Below, one piece after another: positions 51,091 through 60,332 of a stretch of 64,000 bases of DNA; the first letter of the stretch is position 1; every line of letters begins with the position of its first letter. The notes under the pieces are model-generated. The model was not told where the DNA came from, ran no database searches, and saw only the letters and a program-made list of their open reading frames with translations. Origin of the DNA: Pseudomonas capsici (lineage in GTDB: Bacteria; Pseudomonadota; Gammaproteobacteria; Pseudomonadales; Pseudomonadaceae); NCBI RefSeq assembly GCF_017165765.1, contig NZ_JAFGZD010000021.1:1-64000 (forward strand). The letters run 5' to 3'. Both the position numbers and the translations under genes were made by a program.

Positions 51091-51978
51091 TCACCGGCCG
51101 CTCAAGGCATGACCGATGGCGGTAAATCCCGGTCCGGCCAGCACGATCAATAGCGCGGGAAACAAAAACACCATCATCACCACCGACATCTTGGCCGACA
51201 GTTTGGAAATGTATTCCTGTAAGCGCGTCAGGCGGCGGTCGTCGAGCAATTGCTTGAGGGCCAGCAAGGAACGCAGGGCTCCCCCGCCCTGATGGATCAA
51301 TTGATTGAGGATCACGCAGGTGTCACTGAACTCGTCCACTGCCAGCAGGGCAGCGCTCTTTCTCAGCTCTTCCCCCAGCTCCAGCCCGGAGTCGACCCGT
51401 ACCAGAATCACGCGGATTTCCTCGGACAGCACCGGCAGCAAGTCCTTGCCCTCGTTGCTCAGCACCCGCAGCGCCTGCTCCACAGCCATGCCGGACTCGA
51501 AGAGGATGCGCAGCAGCGGAATGAAGGTCGAGATCTCCACCACCACCTGCTTCTGGCGATACTTGGCATAGGCAGCCAGCGCTCTTTTGGGGATCAGATA
51601 ACCTATGCCCAACGCAAATACCGGCGCGATAAAGGGCTGCTCGATGGAATTGAAAAACAGCACCTGAAGCAGGATCACCAGCGTGAAAAGTCCGATGGGT
51701 ACGCCAATCTGGCAAGCCGCGTACAGCGAGCGCTTGCTGGCTCGACGCCAGCCGATACGGTTGAGCAGCACCTGGGTTTCGGTATCCAGGCTGATCGAGC
51801 GCTGCCCCAGGCGCGTGTCGCCCAACAGTCGCAGCCAACTGCCGATTCGGCTTTCGCGCACGATCTGCCCCTTGAGCCGCACAGCGACCTGGCGCTCGTT
51901 GCGACGCTGGCGAGCCAGATTGGACAACAGCAACAAAGCGGCCGCCACAAACATCACTGCACTGATGGTCAGGCCCAT
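51091..51978 (-). CDS. tadC: Tad inner-membrane platform protein TadC
   Basis: This 295-residue T2SF-type membrane protein has hydrophobic helices near the ends and the middle and a conserved VEISTFIPLLRILFESGMAVEQALRVLSNEG block. With TadB it forms the inner-membrane platform on which the TadA ATPase works. The start at MGLTISAV is favoured because GGAG lies 8 bp upstream. A GTG three codons earlier is possible. Confidence 0.88.
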   Translation of the reverse strand: MGLTISAVMFVAAALLLLSNLARQRRNERQVAVRLKGQIVRESRIGSWLRLLGDTRLGQRSISLDTETQVLLNRIGWRRASKRSLYAACQIGVPIGLFTLVILLQVLFFNSIEQPFIAPVFALGIGYLIPKRALAAYAKYRQKQVVVEISTFIPLLRILFESGMAVEQALRVLSNEGKDLLPVLSEEIRVILVRVDSGLELGEELRKSAALLAVDEFSDTCVILNQLIHQGGGALRSLLALKQLLDDRRLTRLQEYISKLSAKMSVVMMVFLFPALLIVLAGPGFTAIGHALSGR

Positions 51979-51979
51979 T

Positions 51980-52864
51980 TCATACACTCCGCAACATGCG
52001 CCACAACGTCAGGCACCCCATCACCTGAAAGGCAAACGCGACGATCAGCATTCGCTGCCCGCCACTGTCTTGCCACATGTGCATCAGATAATCGGGATTG
52101 GTCAGCATGAAATAACCGACCATCGCGATGGGCAGCAGCGCCAGCACGATAGCGGTCATTCGTGTTTCACCGGTCATGGCCCGCAACTGACGGCTTGCCT
52201 GCTCGCGCTCGCGGATCAGCTTGATCAGGTTCTCCATCAGTTCGCTGGCATTGCCGCCATAGCGATGATTGACCTTCAGCCCAAGGGCGAACAGATGAAA
52301 TTCGTCGCGCTCGTACAGCTCGGCAAAATCCCGCGCAGCATCGGGCAGGCTGACGCCCATCTGCACGTTGCGCTCGATGCGCAGCATACCGTCGCGCAAT
52401 GGCTGGTCTGCCGCCTCGATGCCATGCAGCACCGCATCGGCCAGGGTGCGGCCGGATTTGAGACTGCGCACGGTGTGATCGAGCATCTGCGGCAATTGCT
52501 CGATCATGCGCCGCACCCGCTTGCGATAACGCCAGGAAATAAACAGGCGCAGCATCAAGGGAGCGGCGACCAGCCCGACCCCGAAGCCGAACCAATCGCC
52601 CATGAAGTAGCCCAGCAGCATCGAGATCAGCCACAAGGTAATCGCCAGACCGATCCGCTCGGTGGGCCTGCCCAGCCCGGCGCGCAGAAAGGCGCGCTCC
52701 AGCCACTCGATACCGGGCTTTTCTTTCACCGCTATCGGCTGCCCGACCTGCAAGCGCTGCATCACTCGCTCGCTGGCACCACGATTGAGCGCCAGATAGA
52801 ACATGTAGAGCGCAGCGCCCAGCAACAGTACAAAAATGATCGCCAGCACCAGTGATGCTTTCAT
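51980..52864 (-). CDS. tadB: Tad inner-membrane platform protein TadB
   Basis: This 294-residue T2SF-domain membrane protein has an N-terminal helix, LKSGRTLADAVLHGIEAADQPL and GGNASELMENLIKLIREREQASRQLRAMTGE in the cytoplasmic part, and C-terminal helices. It is a paralogue and partner of TadC, which begins almost immediately downstream. Confidence 0.9.
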   Translation of the reverse strand: MKASLVLAIIFVLLLGAALYMFYLALNRGASERVMQRLQVGQPIAVKEKPGIEWLERAFLRAGLGRPTERIGLAITLWLISMLLGYFMGDWFGFGVGLVAAPLMLRLFISWRYRKRVRRMIEQLPQMLDHTVRSLKSGRTLADAVLHGIEAADQPLRDGMLRIERNVQMGVSLPDAARDFAELYERDEFHLFALGLKVNHRYGGNASELMENLIKLIREREQASRQLRAMTGETRMTAIVLALLPIAMVGYFMLTNPDYLMHMWQDSGGQRMLIVAFAFQVMGCLTLWRMLRSV

Positions 52865-52884
52865 GGGCAGCCTCCCTGCTCGCG

Positions 52885-54144
52885 TCAGTAAGAAGGTCGC
52901 AGTTTGTCACCGGCGGCATGCACGGCTTCGCGCAGAAAGCCGATGCCGGTACGCCGATCCAGGCGGAACAGGGTGTTGGTGACATAGATGTCGTCGCGGA
53001 TACCCACTACCTCGACCACTTCACTGACGCAACGACGCCCGTCGGGCAGGCGGGCCAGCTGGATGATGACATCCAGTGCCGCACAGATCATTTGCCGCAG
53101 GGTCCGCTCGGGGATCTGCCGACCGGTCAGGCCGACCAGGGTTTCCAGACGCAACAAGGCATCCTGAGCGTTGTTGGCGTGTACCGTGCTCATGGAACCA
53201 TCGTGGCCGGTGTTCATGGCGGTCAGTACATCCAGCACTTCCACACCACGAATCTCCCCCAGGATGATGCGGTCCGGGCGCATCCGCAAAGAGTTGCGGA
53301 TCAGGTCGCTGGCGCGCACTTCACCATGGCCTTCGGCGTTGGGTGGCCGGGTTTCCAGGCGCACCACATGGGGGTGAATCAGTTGCAGCTCGGCAACGTC
53401 TTCGATGGTTACCAGCCGCTGTTGCGTGTCGATCATCTGACTGAGCACGTTGAGCATGGTGGTCTTGCCGGTGCCGGTACCGCCGCTGACCAATACATTG
53501 CAACGCTTGCCCACCGCCTCATGGAAGAAATCGAAGATCGACTGATCGATGGTCTGCATCGCCACCAGGTCGGTGCTCTTGAGCATGTCCTTGCGAAATT
53601 TCCGGATCGACAGACAGGGGCCATCCAGGGCAATCGGCGGGATGATTGCATTGACCCGGCTGCCGTCGGGCAATCGCGCATCCACCATGGGCGAGGACTC
53701 GTCCAGTCGACGACCAAGAGGTGCCAGAATGCGCTGCATGACCCGCTCGACGTGGTGCGAGTCGATGAAGCGCAGGTCGGTGTGGTGCAAGATACCGTCA
53801 CGCTCCACAAAAACCTTGCCCGGTCCGTTGACCAGAATCTCCGTCACCGCGGTATCGCGCAGCAGCACTTCCAGCGGGCCGAAGCCGGTCAGCTCGTCGA
53901 CCAGCTCTTCGGCAAGGCGCTCCATTTCATAACGCGAAATGGCCAGCCGCAGTCGGGCGACATATTCGGCCACCTTGTCGAACACGAACTGCGCCAGCAC
54001 CGGGCGCGAGCCTTCAAGCAGGTTCTTGCCGCTCTCCTCGATGCCATCGATGATGTAGCGATGCAGCACCAGCTTGAGCCCCTGCCCGTCATCCGTGCTG
54101 CCCTGGGTACGCGAAGCGACACCAAACAATTTCTCCGCCATCAT
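52885..54144 (-). CDS. tadA: Tad pilus assembly ATPase TadA
   Basis: This 419-residue GspE/VirB11-type secretion ATPase has a Walker A GGTGTGKTTML near residues 224-234, an Asp-box/Walker B with LGEIRGVEVLDVL, and His-box residues typical of the family. It powers Flp pilus assembly. The start overlaps the tadZ stop by 4 bp. Confidence 0.93.
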   Translation of the reverse strand: MMAEKLFGVASRTQGSTDDGQGLKLVLHRYIIDGIEESGKNLLEGSRPVLAQFVFDKVAEYVARLRLAISRYEMERLAEELVDELTGFGPLEVLLRDTAVTEILVNGPGKVFVERDGILHHTDLRFIDSHHVERVMQRILAPLGRRLDESSPMVDARLPDGSRVNAIIPPIALDGPCLSIRKFRKDMLKSTDLVAMQTIDQSIFDFFHEAVGKRCNVLVSGGTGTGKTTMLNVLSQMIDTQQRLVTIEDVAELQLIHPHVVRLETRPPNAEGHGEVRASDLIRNSLRMRPDRIILGEIRGVEVLDVLTAMNTGHDGSMSTVHANNAQDALLRLETLVGLTGRQIPERTLRQMICAALDVIIQLARLPDGRRCVSEVVEVVGIRDDIYVTNTLFRLDRRTGIGFLREAVHAAGDKLRPSY

Positions 54145-55331
54145 TTATTCCCCCATAGCCGAGCGAAGAAGCCTTCACTGGGTTTCTCATAAGCATCGGA
54201 ATGGCGAACCAGGTGATCGCCCAGACGACGCAAGCCCGTACACAGCGACTCCCTCGGTGCCAGGTCGAACAGCGAAATGCCCTGATTCTTCGCGTTGAGT
54301 CGCAGCTCAGGGCTCAGCGGCAAAACCGAAAACACCGGCAGCCCGAAGGTCTTGCCCAGGGTTTCCGAATTGGGTGCCACCGCACGCAGATAGCCGTCGA
54401 TCAACAGCCCGGCGTGCTGCATCTTCATGCCCTTGTCCCGCCAGAGATTGAGTACCGCCAGATTGCGCCGGCACTCGATCACACTCTGGTCGGCGTACCA
54501 CAGCAGCTGGTCACAGTGAGTTACAAAGGTGCGCAGGGCTTCGCTGTCCGGCTGCCCCACCAGATTCACGATGACATGCTGGAAATGCTGGCGCAGGGCA
54601 CTGAGCAACATGTACAACTCGGCCGCACTGGACTGTTCCAGATGATCGTCGGCTTCGGTGTAGGCCAGAATGCGCAAACCGTTCTCGAACGTTGTAAAAG
54701 CGCTGTCGATAAGGGTCGCGTCCAGCCTGCGCAAATGGCGCAGCGCATCACCGAAGCTGAAAGTCGACTCAAGACCGAGCATCGACAGGCTGTCGCCACG
54801 GGGCAAGCCCAGATCCAGCAGCAAAGTGCGTTGCCCGGACTTCTGCACCACCATCGCCAGATGGGAGGCGATCAAGGCTCCGTCGCCATCGCATTGAGCC
54901 CCATACAGCACCGACAGACCGCTCATGTTGGGGTTGGGCGTTACCGCAGGCAGGCGCTTGCTCAAGCGCCGCACCAGACCGGCAACCTCACTGGAGCGCG
55001 AGCCATAAGCCACGAAATCCCTGGCTCCGGCGCGCATGGCATTGAGTACCAGCTGGTTATCCATACCATCGCCCAGTGCGACAATCGCCAGCATCGGCTT
55101 GGCTTCCAGAGCGCCTTCGATCAACGCGCTCTGGTTCATCAGGTGCTCACGATCAAGCCCCACGAACACCACGCTGGCGAAGGTCACATCCACCAGCGCC
55201 AGCAAATCGTCCAGGCTGCCGCTGCCGGCGCTCACCACCTGGCCCAACGAGCCCAGGGCGCCCTGCAACCATTCAAGATCGGTGGGATTGCGGGTAATCG
55301 CCAGGAACGTCTGGCTCAGGCTCTGACTCAT
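54141..55331 (-). CDS. tadZ: TadZ/CpaE-like pilus localisation protein
   Basis: This 396-residue protein is of the TadZ/CpaE family. An atypical receiver-like N-terminal half is followed by a MinD/ParA-like half. The deviant Walker A is degenerate here (GAQCDGDGALIASHLA, with no lysine), as in several TadZ proteins. It localises the Tad machinery to the pole in other species. It overlaps rcpA and tadA. Confidence 0.8.
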   Translation of the reverse strand: MSQSLSQTFLAITRNPTDLEWLQGALGSLGQVVSAGSGSLDDLLALVDVTFASVVFVGLDREHLMNQSALIEGALEAKPMLAIVALGDGMDNQLVLNAMRAGARDFVAYGSRSSEVAGLVRRLSKRLPAVTPNPNMSGLSVLYGAQCDGDGALIASHLAMVVQKSGQRTLLLDLGLPRGDSLSMLGLESTFSFGDALRHLRRLDATLIDSAFTTFENGLRILAYTEADDHLEQSSAAELYMLLSALRQHFQHVIVNLVGQPDSEALRTFVTHCDQLLWYADQSVIECRRNLAVLNLWRDKGMKMQHAGLLIDGYLRAVAPNSETLGKTFGLPVFSVLPLSPELRLNAKNQGISLFDLAPRESLCTGLRRLGDHLVRHSDAYEKPSEGFFARLWGNK

Positions 55332-56599
55332 TGGGATAACCCGCTGCGGCGCTCGAAATCGCCGTTCTCCAGGAAATACATACGGAAAAAGTTCGGGTCG
55401 TAATTGCGCAGGCCTTCGCCGGGCAGCGTAGGCAACTTGGCATTGACCGCCAGAGGCTGCACCAGATGCGGAGTGACGATCATCAGCAGCTCACGTTCAT
55501 CGCGCTGGATCTGCGAATTGCGGAAAAACGCTCCCAGAATGGGGATATCGCCAAGCCCTGGAAACTTGTCCACCGACGCAATATTGCTGGAGCTGATCAG
55601 GCCGCTGACCACAAAGCTTTCCCCATCGGCCAGGGAAATACTGGTGTCGGTACGCCGCACATTGAGTGCCGGCACCGTAGTGCCGGAAATGGTGATACCC
55701 GCCGTGAAATCCAGCTCGCTGACCTCAGGCGCGACCTTGAGCAGAATACGGTCACGTCCGACCACGGTAGGCGTCAGCGTCAGGCGCACGCCGTATTCCT
55801 TGTATTCGATGGAAATGCCATTGCCGTCTCCGCTGGGCACCGGCACCGGGAACTCGCCGCCCGCCAGAAAGCTCGCACTCTGCCCGTTCAGCGCAACGAG
55901 GCTCGGGCGTGCCAGGGTGTAGGCAAAGCCGCTGCCTTCCATCGCATTGATCATGCCCAGCACCTTGCTGCTGCCACCGCCCCACACGATGTTGAAGTTA
56001 TTGTTATTCAGGCCGATGGCTGGCCGCGTGGACCCGACAGTGCCTGGCGAAACCGTGACATCGGTTACCGTACCGGGAGCACCGAACAGAAAGTTGTTCG
56101 AGCCGGTACCGAAAATCGATGTACTGGCCTCCTTGAGCTTGGAGCGACTGACTTCGATGAAACGGATATCGGTCTGTACCTGACTGGGCAACTGGGGATC
56201 GAGAGAAGGCACCGATACAGGATCGACCAGCGCGGCCGTGCTGCCTCCCCGCACGAACACCATGCTCTGGCGCGGCGAGGTCGAACAGGACGTCCAGACC
56301 ATCAGACTCGTGGCCCCCGCAGAGACACCGGTCAGCAGAAAGCCCTGGTTGCCATTGACCAGCACATCGGCCACCTTCGGATCGCCCACGGCAATCCGGG
56401 TAATGCTCACCGGCGAACGAACATCCTGTTGCATGCCTTGCGTGACCTCCAGCACGGTCGGCATGGCTGCCAGACTTGCACAGCCAGCATTGGTATTAGC
56501 GGCGGGGCCAGAAGCTGCCCAGCCCGAATCCACGCCCAATCCGGCGAACAGCAAAAACAGCGCGTGACGTTTTAAGACCGGTACGAAACAGCGGCTCAT
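55328..56599 (-). CDS. rcpA: Tad pilus secretin RcpA
   Basis: This 423-residue outer-membrane secretin has an N-terminal signal peptide, an N0/BON-like part, and a C-terminal secretin domain (SGFAYTLARPSLVALNGQSASFLAGGEFPVP, LADGESFVVSGL, PGLGDIPILGAFFRNSQIQRDERELLMIVTPHLV). It forms the channel for the Flp pilus. ATG is preferred as start over the preceding TTG. Confidence 0.92.
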   Translation of the reverse strand: MSRCFVPVLKRHALFLLFAGLGVDSGWAASGPAANTNAGCASLAAMPTVLEVTQGMQQDVRSPVSITRIAVGDPKVADVLVNGNQGFLLTGVSAGATSLMVWTSCSTSPRQSMVFVRGGSTAALVDPVSVPSLDPQLPSQVQTDIRFIEVSRSKLKEASTSIFGTGSNNFLFGAPGTVTDVTVSPGTVGSTRPAIGLNNNNFNIVWGGGSSKVLGMINAMEGSGFAYTLARPSLVALNGQSASFLAGGEFPVPVPSGDGNGISIEYKEYGVRLTLTPTVVGRDRILLKVAPEVSELDFTAGITISGTTVPALNVRRTDTSISLADGESFVVSGLISSSNIASVDKFPGLGDIPILGAFFRNSQIQRDERELLMIVTPHLVQPLAVNAKLPTLPGEGLRNYDPNFFRMYFLENGDFERRSGLSQ

Positions 56600-56618
56600 C
56601 AAATGCTTCCTTGCTCGA

Positions 56619-57572
56619 TCAGGGAGTTTGTTGCGTTACCTGGTTGCCGCGTATCACCTCGACACCACGAGATCCGCGAGACGCACCGGCATGAGGGTTG
56701 GCCGCGCCACTGAGGGCCAGTTGACTGAACTGCACCAGATTGCGCCTGGCGGTATCCAGGCGCACGGCGACATCGGGACGACCGGGGTCTGCGGTCCAGT
56801 AATCCTGCAGATTGCCTTCATCGGCACTGCGCACGGCCAGACGCAGCACACCGGTCTGGGTGGCCAGCAGCAAACGGCTCAGCAAAGATTCGGGCACCGC
56901 AACCACCACGGTCCGGGCGTTGGTACGTTGCTGCTCCAACTGAAAGCGCTCATCGGCACTGATATTCCGGGCAGGCTTGCCGTCGCGAGTCGGCCCGAGC
57001 AATTCACCCACGCTCAGGATTCTCAAGGCAGGCACTGCCACCTGACTGGAACGGATCGGGTTGACGGTGTCTTCGGGCAGATAAAGCAGAACATCGACAT
57101 AATCGCCGGGGCTGAGCAGCCCGCTGGCACCGATCACCTCATCCACGGACAGGGCCATTGCCCGCTCGTCGGGACGAATCATCCGCGACAACGCTCCGCC
57201 CGCTTCGAAACTGCTTTCACTCAACCAGGTGCCGGCTGTCAGCGGACGCCAGGTACTGCGTCCGAGTACGTCTTCGATCCTGCTGAAACTTCCGGCGGGC
57301 GCAACCTTGAGGCGCTCGATCAGCAGATCTTCGTCTTTGAGAAGCGTGTAGGAAGGGACATTGCGAGCCAGCACCACGACATTCTGGCGCAGGGCTTCTT
57401 CCACAGGGGGAGGCGGCGGCTCGACTACGGCAGGGGGCGGTGCCTGTACGACGGGAGCCTCCACGGGGGGCGGCGCCGCAGGCTCTTTACTGACCATCAA
57501 TCCCAGATACCCGGCCACTACCGCGCCGAGCAGAAAAACGATAGCGAGCACCATGGTGATACGACTGCTCAT
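56619..57572 (-). CDS. rcpC: Tad pilus protein RcpC/CpaB-like
   Basis: This is a 317-residue protein with an N-terminal membrane helix (SRITMVLAIVFLLGAVVAGYLGL), a proline-rich linker (about 30-60), and an SAF/CpaB domain from about residue 70 (RQNVVVLARNVPSYTLLKDEDL). RcpC is a periplasmic partner of the secretin. The start at MSSRITMV is favoured over a longer frame. It is the first tad gene of the minus-strand operon, divergent from flp. Confidence 0.88.
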   Translation of the reverse strand: MSSRITMVLAIVFLLGAVVAGYLGLMVSKEPAAPPPVEAPVVQAPPPAVVEPPPPPVEEALRQNVVVLARNVPSYTLLKDEDLLIERLKVAPAGSFSRIEDVLGRSTWRPLTAGTWLSESSFEAGGALSRMIRPDERAMALSVDEVIGASGLLSPGDYVDVLLYLPEDTVNPIRSSQVAVPALRILSVGELLGPTRDGKPARNISADERFQLEQQRTNARTVVVAVPESLLSRLLLATQTGVLRLAVRSADEGNLQDYWTADPGRPDVAVRLDTARRNLVQFSQLALSGAANPHAGASRGSRGVEVIRGNQVTQQTP

Positions 57573-57864
57573 GGCAACGCTTCCTTTGTCATCGCATGAC
57601 CACCTCAATCCAACGCATCAACTTCGCAATAGCAATGAAGAACAATCACATGCCGCTGTTTTGAAGGTAGCCCACACCACCCAAAACGCCATTAAGGCCG
57701 GTGAAATATCCTTATCCGGATAGCCGGGAGCGGTGCTTTATAACTTTGTGATTAATGCTTTATTACGGTTGTGGGTTAGCGAGTTGGAGGCAATGCTGTA
57801 ACTGCAAGAGTTGTATGAAACTGCTGGTATTAGCCGCGCCATGAAGGGTGCAAGGAGAATCGAA

Positions 57865-58068
57865 ATGTTCCTTACCAATCTGTACATACGCGTCTATGCG
57901 CACATTCAGGCCTTCCTGAAAAACCGGGAAGCCGCTTCGGCTATCGAGTACGTACTCCTGGCGGCCATGGTGGCTGTGGCCATTGTTGCCTTCGTGCCAG
58001 CCATCAGCGCCCAGGTCCGGGTCATCTTCAACCAGGTTCTGGTGGCCTTGGGCGGTACGGCAGTCTGA
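57865..58068 (+). CDS. flp: Flp type IVb prepilin
   Basis: This is a 67-residue prepilin. A positively charged leader is followed by REAASAIEYVLLAAMVAVAIVAFVP, with Glu at +5 and Tyr at +6 of the mature pilin. The residue before the expected cleavage is Ala, not the usual Gly. An AAGGAG site lies 8 bp ahead of the ATG. It is divergent from rcpC, and this region probably carries PprB sites, though none was identified by eye. It is the major subunit of the pilus. Confidence 0.9.
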   Translation: MFLTNLYIRVYAHIQAFLKNREAASAIEYVLLAAMVAVAIVAFVPAISAQVRVIFNQVLVALGGTAV

Positions 58069-58138
58069 CGCTTGATTGAACGAGGATAAAGTGTTGTAAG
58101 ATCCGAGGCCGTTACCAACGTTTTTCAAGGGTATCTAT

Positions 58139-58546
58139 ATGGCCGTCCATCCCACACGCCAACAGCTGCTTCTGGTTGATGACGAAGAGGACGCCAATGA
58201 AGAGTTGGCAGAGCTGCTCGAAGGCGAGGGGTTCTGCTGCTTCACTGCGTCCTCCGTCAAGATGGCTCTGCAGCAACTGACCCGTCACCCGGACATCGCG
58301 CTGGTCATCACCGATCTGCGCATGCCCGAGGAGAGCGGCATCCAGTTGATCAAACGCCTGCGTGAGCACACTTCGCGCCAGCATCTGCCTGTGATCGTCA
58401 CTTCGGGACATGCCGACATGGAGGACGTCAGCGACCTGCTGCGCCTGCAGGTACTGGATCTGTTCCGCAAGCCCATCTACCACGTCCGCCTGCTGGAAAC
58501 CCTCAACAACCTGTTTCCCGAGCCGAAAATCTTTCAGGTGCAGTGA
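58139..58546 (+). CDS. single-domain response regulator
   Basis: This 135-residue receiver domain stands alone, with an acidic DDEED near 14-18, phospho-acceptor Asp59 (VITDLRMPEESG), Ser at the usual Thr place (VTSGH) and a conserved Lys in LFRKP. It has no output domain. It lies 70 bp after flp on the same strand. It may relay or tune the Ppr system. No direct evidence links it to the pili. Confidence 0.82.
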   Translation: MAVHPTRQQLLLVDDEEDANEELAELLEGEGFCCFTASSVKMALQQLTRHPDIALVITDLRMPEESGIQLIKRLREHTSRQHLPVIVTSGHADMEDVSDLLRLQVLDLFRKPIYHVRLLETLNNLFPEPKIFQVQ

Positions 58547-58630
58547 CACGAACCTTCATGATCCACGGAACTAGCCATACTGCTCCATAGCCAAAGCGAG
58601 CAGACCTATGAACGTGATCAGGATGCACAT

Positions 58631-58924
58631 ATGAAGGTAGAAAGCTTTTTCGAATGGCTGGGTCAGGCTATCGGATCGGTGATTCGGTTTGTCGTCGACA
58701 CCCTTGCCTGGCTGTTCAACGGTTTTACCCATGCCGGCGGCAATTTCGTGGACGGCCTTTCCCGTACTCTGGGCATGGACGCTTCACTGGTCAGCATCGT
58801 CGCACTGGTCATCGGACTGATGTTTCTGTACTCCGCGATTCGCGCCTTCATGCGCGCCTCCATCATCATGGGCATCATCTGGCTGGCGCTGGGACTGTGG
58901 CTGCTGAGCTGGATCATCCACTGA
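58631..58924 (+). CDS. small membrane protein, unknown
   Basis: This 97-residue protein has an amphipathic N-terminus (SFFEWLGQAIGSVIRFVVDTLAWLF) and two hydrophobic helices near 52-70 and 76-95. It has no recognised domain. It stands alone between the response regulator and the MATE exporter. Confidence 0.55.
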   Translation: MKVESFFEWLGQAIGSVIRFVVDTLAWLFNGFTHAGGNFVDGLSRTLGMDASLVSIVALVIGLMFLYSAIRAFMRASIIMGIIWLALGLWLLSWIIH

Positions 58925-58994
58925 CCGCCAAAGGCACCGCGCGCTTCAACTGACCGGCATTACGGCTACAATGCCCGCCTTGCCGGGAGTTCTC

Positions 58995-60332
58995 ATGTCC
59001 AAGTTGTCCAGCGACTGGCGTCATCGCCCCACTCATCATCGGGTCTGGGGCCTGGCGCTACCGATGATTCTGTCGAATATTTCCGTACCGCTGGTGGCGC
59101 TGGTGGACAGCGCCGTGATCGGCCACCTGCCACATGCCCATCAATTGGGTGCAGTGGCCGTGGGCGCCACACTCTATACCTTCCTGGCCTGGGCCATGGG
59201 ATTTCTGCGCATGGGCACCACAGGCTTTGCTGCCCAGGCTGCGGGGCGCAGCGATGGTGCTGCGTTGCGCCGGATTCTGCTGCAAGGCCTGCTCCTGGCC
59301 ATGGGGCTGGCCTGCCTGCTGGGGCTGATCGCCCTGCCCTTCAGTCATCTGGCCCTGTCGTTGATGCAACCCTCGGCCGACCTGCAACAGATGACTCTGG
59401 ACTTCTTTCACGCCCGGCTTTTCGGCCTGCCTGCGGCACTGGCCACTTATGCGCTGGTGGGCTGGTTTCTCGGCACCCAGAACGCCAGGGCCCCGCTGGC
59501 GATTCTGCTGATCACCAATGCGGTGAACATCATTCTCAATCTCTGGTTCGTTCTGGGTCTGGACTGGGGAGTGGTCGGCTCGGCGCGTGCCTCAGTGCTG
59601 GCAGAGTGGACCGGCGCATTGATCGGCCTGTTCATGGCCCGCAACGCTCTGCAGGCCTGGCCGGGCAGGATCGTCTGGGCAGCCTTGAAACTCTGGAACA
59701 ACTGGCGCCCGCTGCTGGCGGTCAACCGCGATATCTTCATTCGCACCCTGGCGCTGCAATCGATCATGTTTCTGATCACCGCTCAAGGTGCCCGGCTGGG
59801 AGATGCCACCGTCGCCGCCAATGCATTGCTGCTCAATGGCCTGCTGCTGACGTCTCATGCGCTGGACGGGCTGGCCCATGCCGTGGAAGCCTTGTGCGGC
59901 CACGCCATCGGCGCCCGAGACCGCACGGCATTACGTCGCTCTCTGGTGGTCGCAGGTGGCTGGTCGCTGATTGCCAGCGTGGCCTTTGCCCTGCTGTTCC
60001 TGACTGGCGGACATCTGTTCGTGCAGATGCAGACCAATATTCCCGAAGTGCGTGAAACCGCCATTGTCTATTTGCCCTATCTGGCGGCCATGCCCTTGCT
60101 TGCAGTCTGGAGCTATTTGCTGGACGGCCTGTTCATCGGTGCCACACGCGCCCGCGAGATGCGCAATGCGATGCTGATCAGCGTTGCCCTGATTGCTCCC
60201 GTTGCCTTTTTCGCCGTCGATCAGGGTAACCATGGGCTCTGGCTGACATTCCTGGCTTTCACCCTGCTGCGAGGCCTGAGTCTGGGGAGCATTGCCTGGC
60301 GCCTGAACCGCAAGGACGGCTGGTTTGCCTAG
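58995..60332 (+). CDS. MATE family multidrug exporter (DinF-like)
   Basis: This 445-residue membrane protein has about 12 helices and the MATE features LALPMILSNISVPLVALVDSAVIGHL and GAVAVGATLYTF. It falls in the DinF branch by length and by this opening. It exports cationic or organic compounds using Na+ or H+ gradients. The ATG at MSKLSSDW was chosen for family length. Its stop overlaps vgrG by 4 bp on opposite strands. Confidence 0.88.
   Translation: MSKLSSDWRHRPTHHRVWGLALPMILSNISVPLVALVDSAVIGHLPHAHQLGAVAVGATLYTFLAWAMGFLRMGTTGFAAQAAGRSDGAALRRILLQGLLLAMGLACLLGLIALPFSHLALSLMQPSADLQQMTLDFFHARLFGLPAALATYALVGWFLGTQNARAPLAILLITNAVNIILNLWFVLGLDWGVVGSARASVLAEWTGALIGLFMARNALQAWPGRIVWAALKLWNNWRPLLAVNRDIFIRTLALQSIMFLITAQGARLGDATVAANALLLNGLLLTSHALDGLAHAVEALCGHAIGARDRTALRRSLVVAGGWSLIASVAFALLFLTGGHLFVQMQTNIPEVRETAIVYLPYLAAMPLLAVWSYLLDGLFIGATRAREMRNAMLISVALIAPVAFFAVDQGNHGLWLTFLAFTLLRGLSLGSIAWRLNRKDGWFA

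Noticed and set aside
52852..54192. Long plus-strand frame opposite tadA and tadB
   Set aside because: Antisense shadow of GC-rich coding DNA. tadA and tadB are unambiguous on the other strand.
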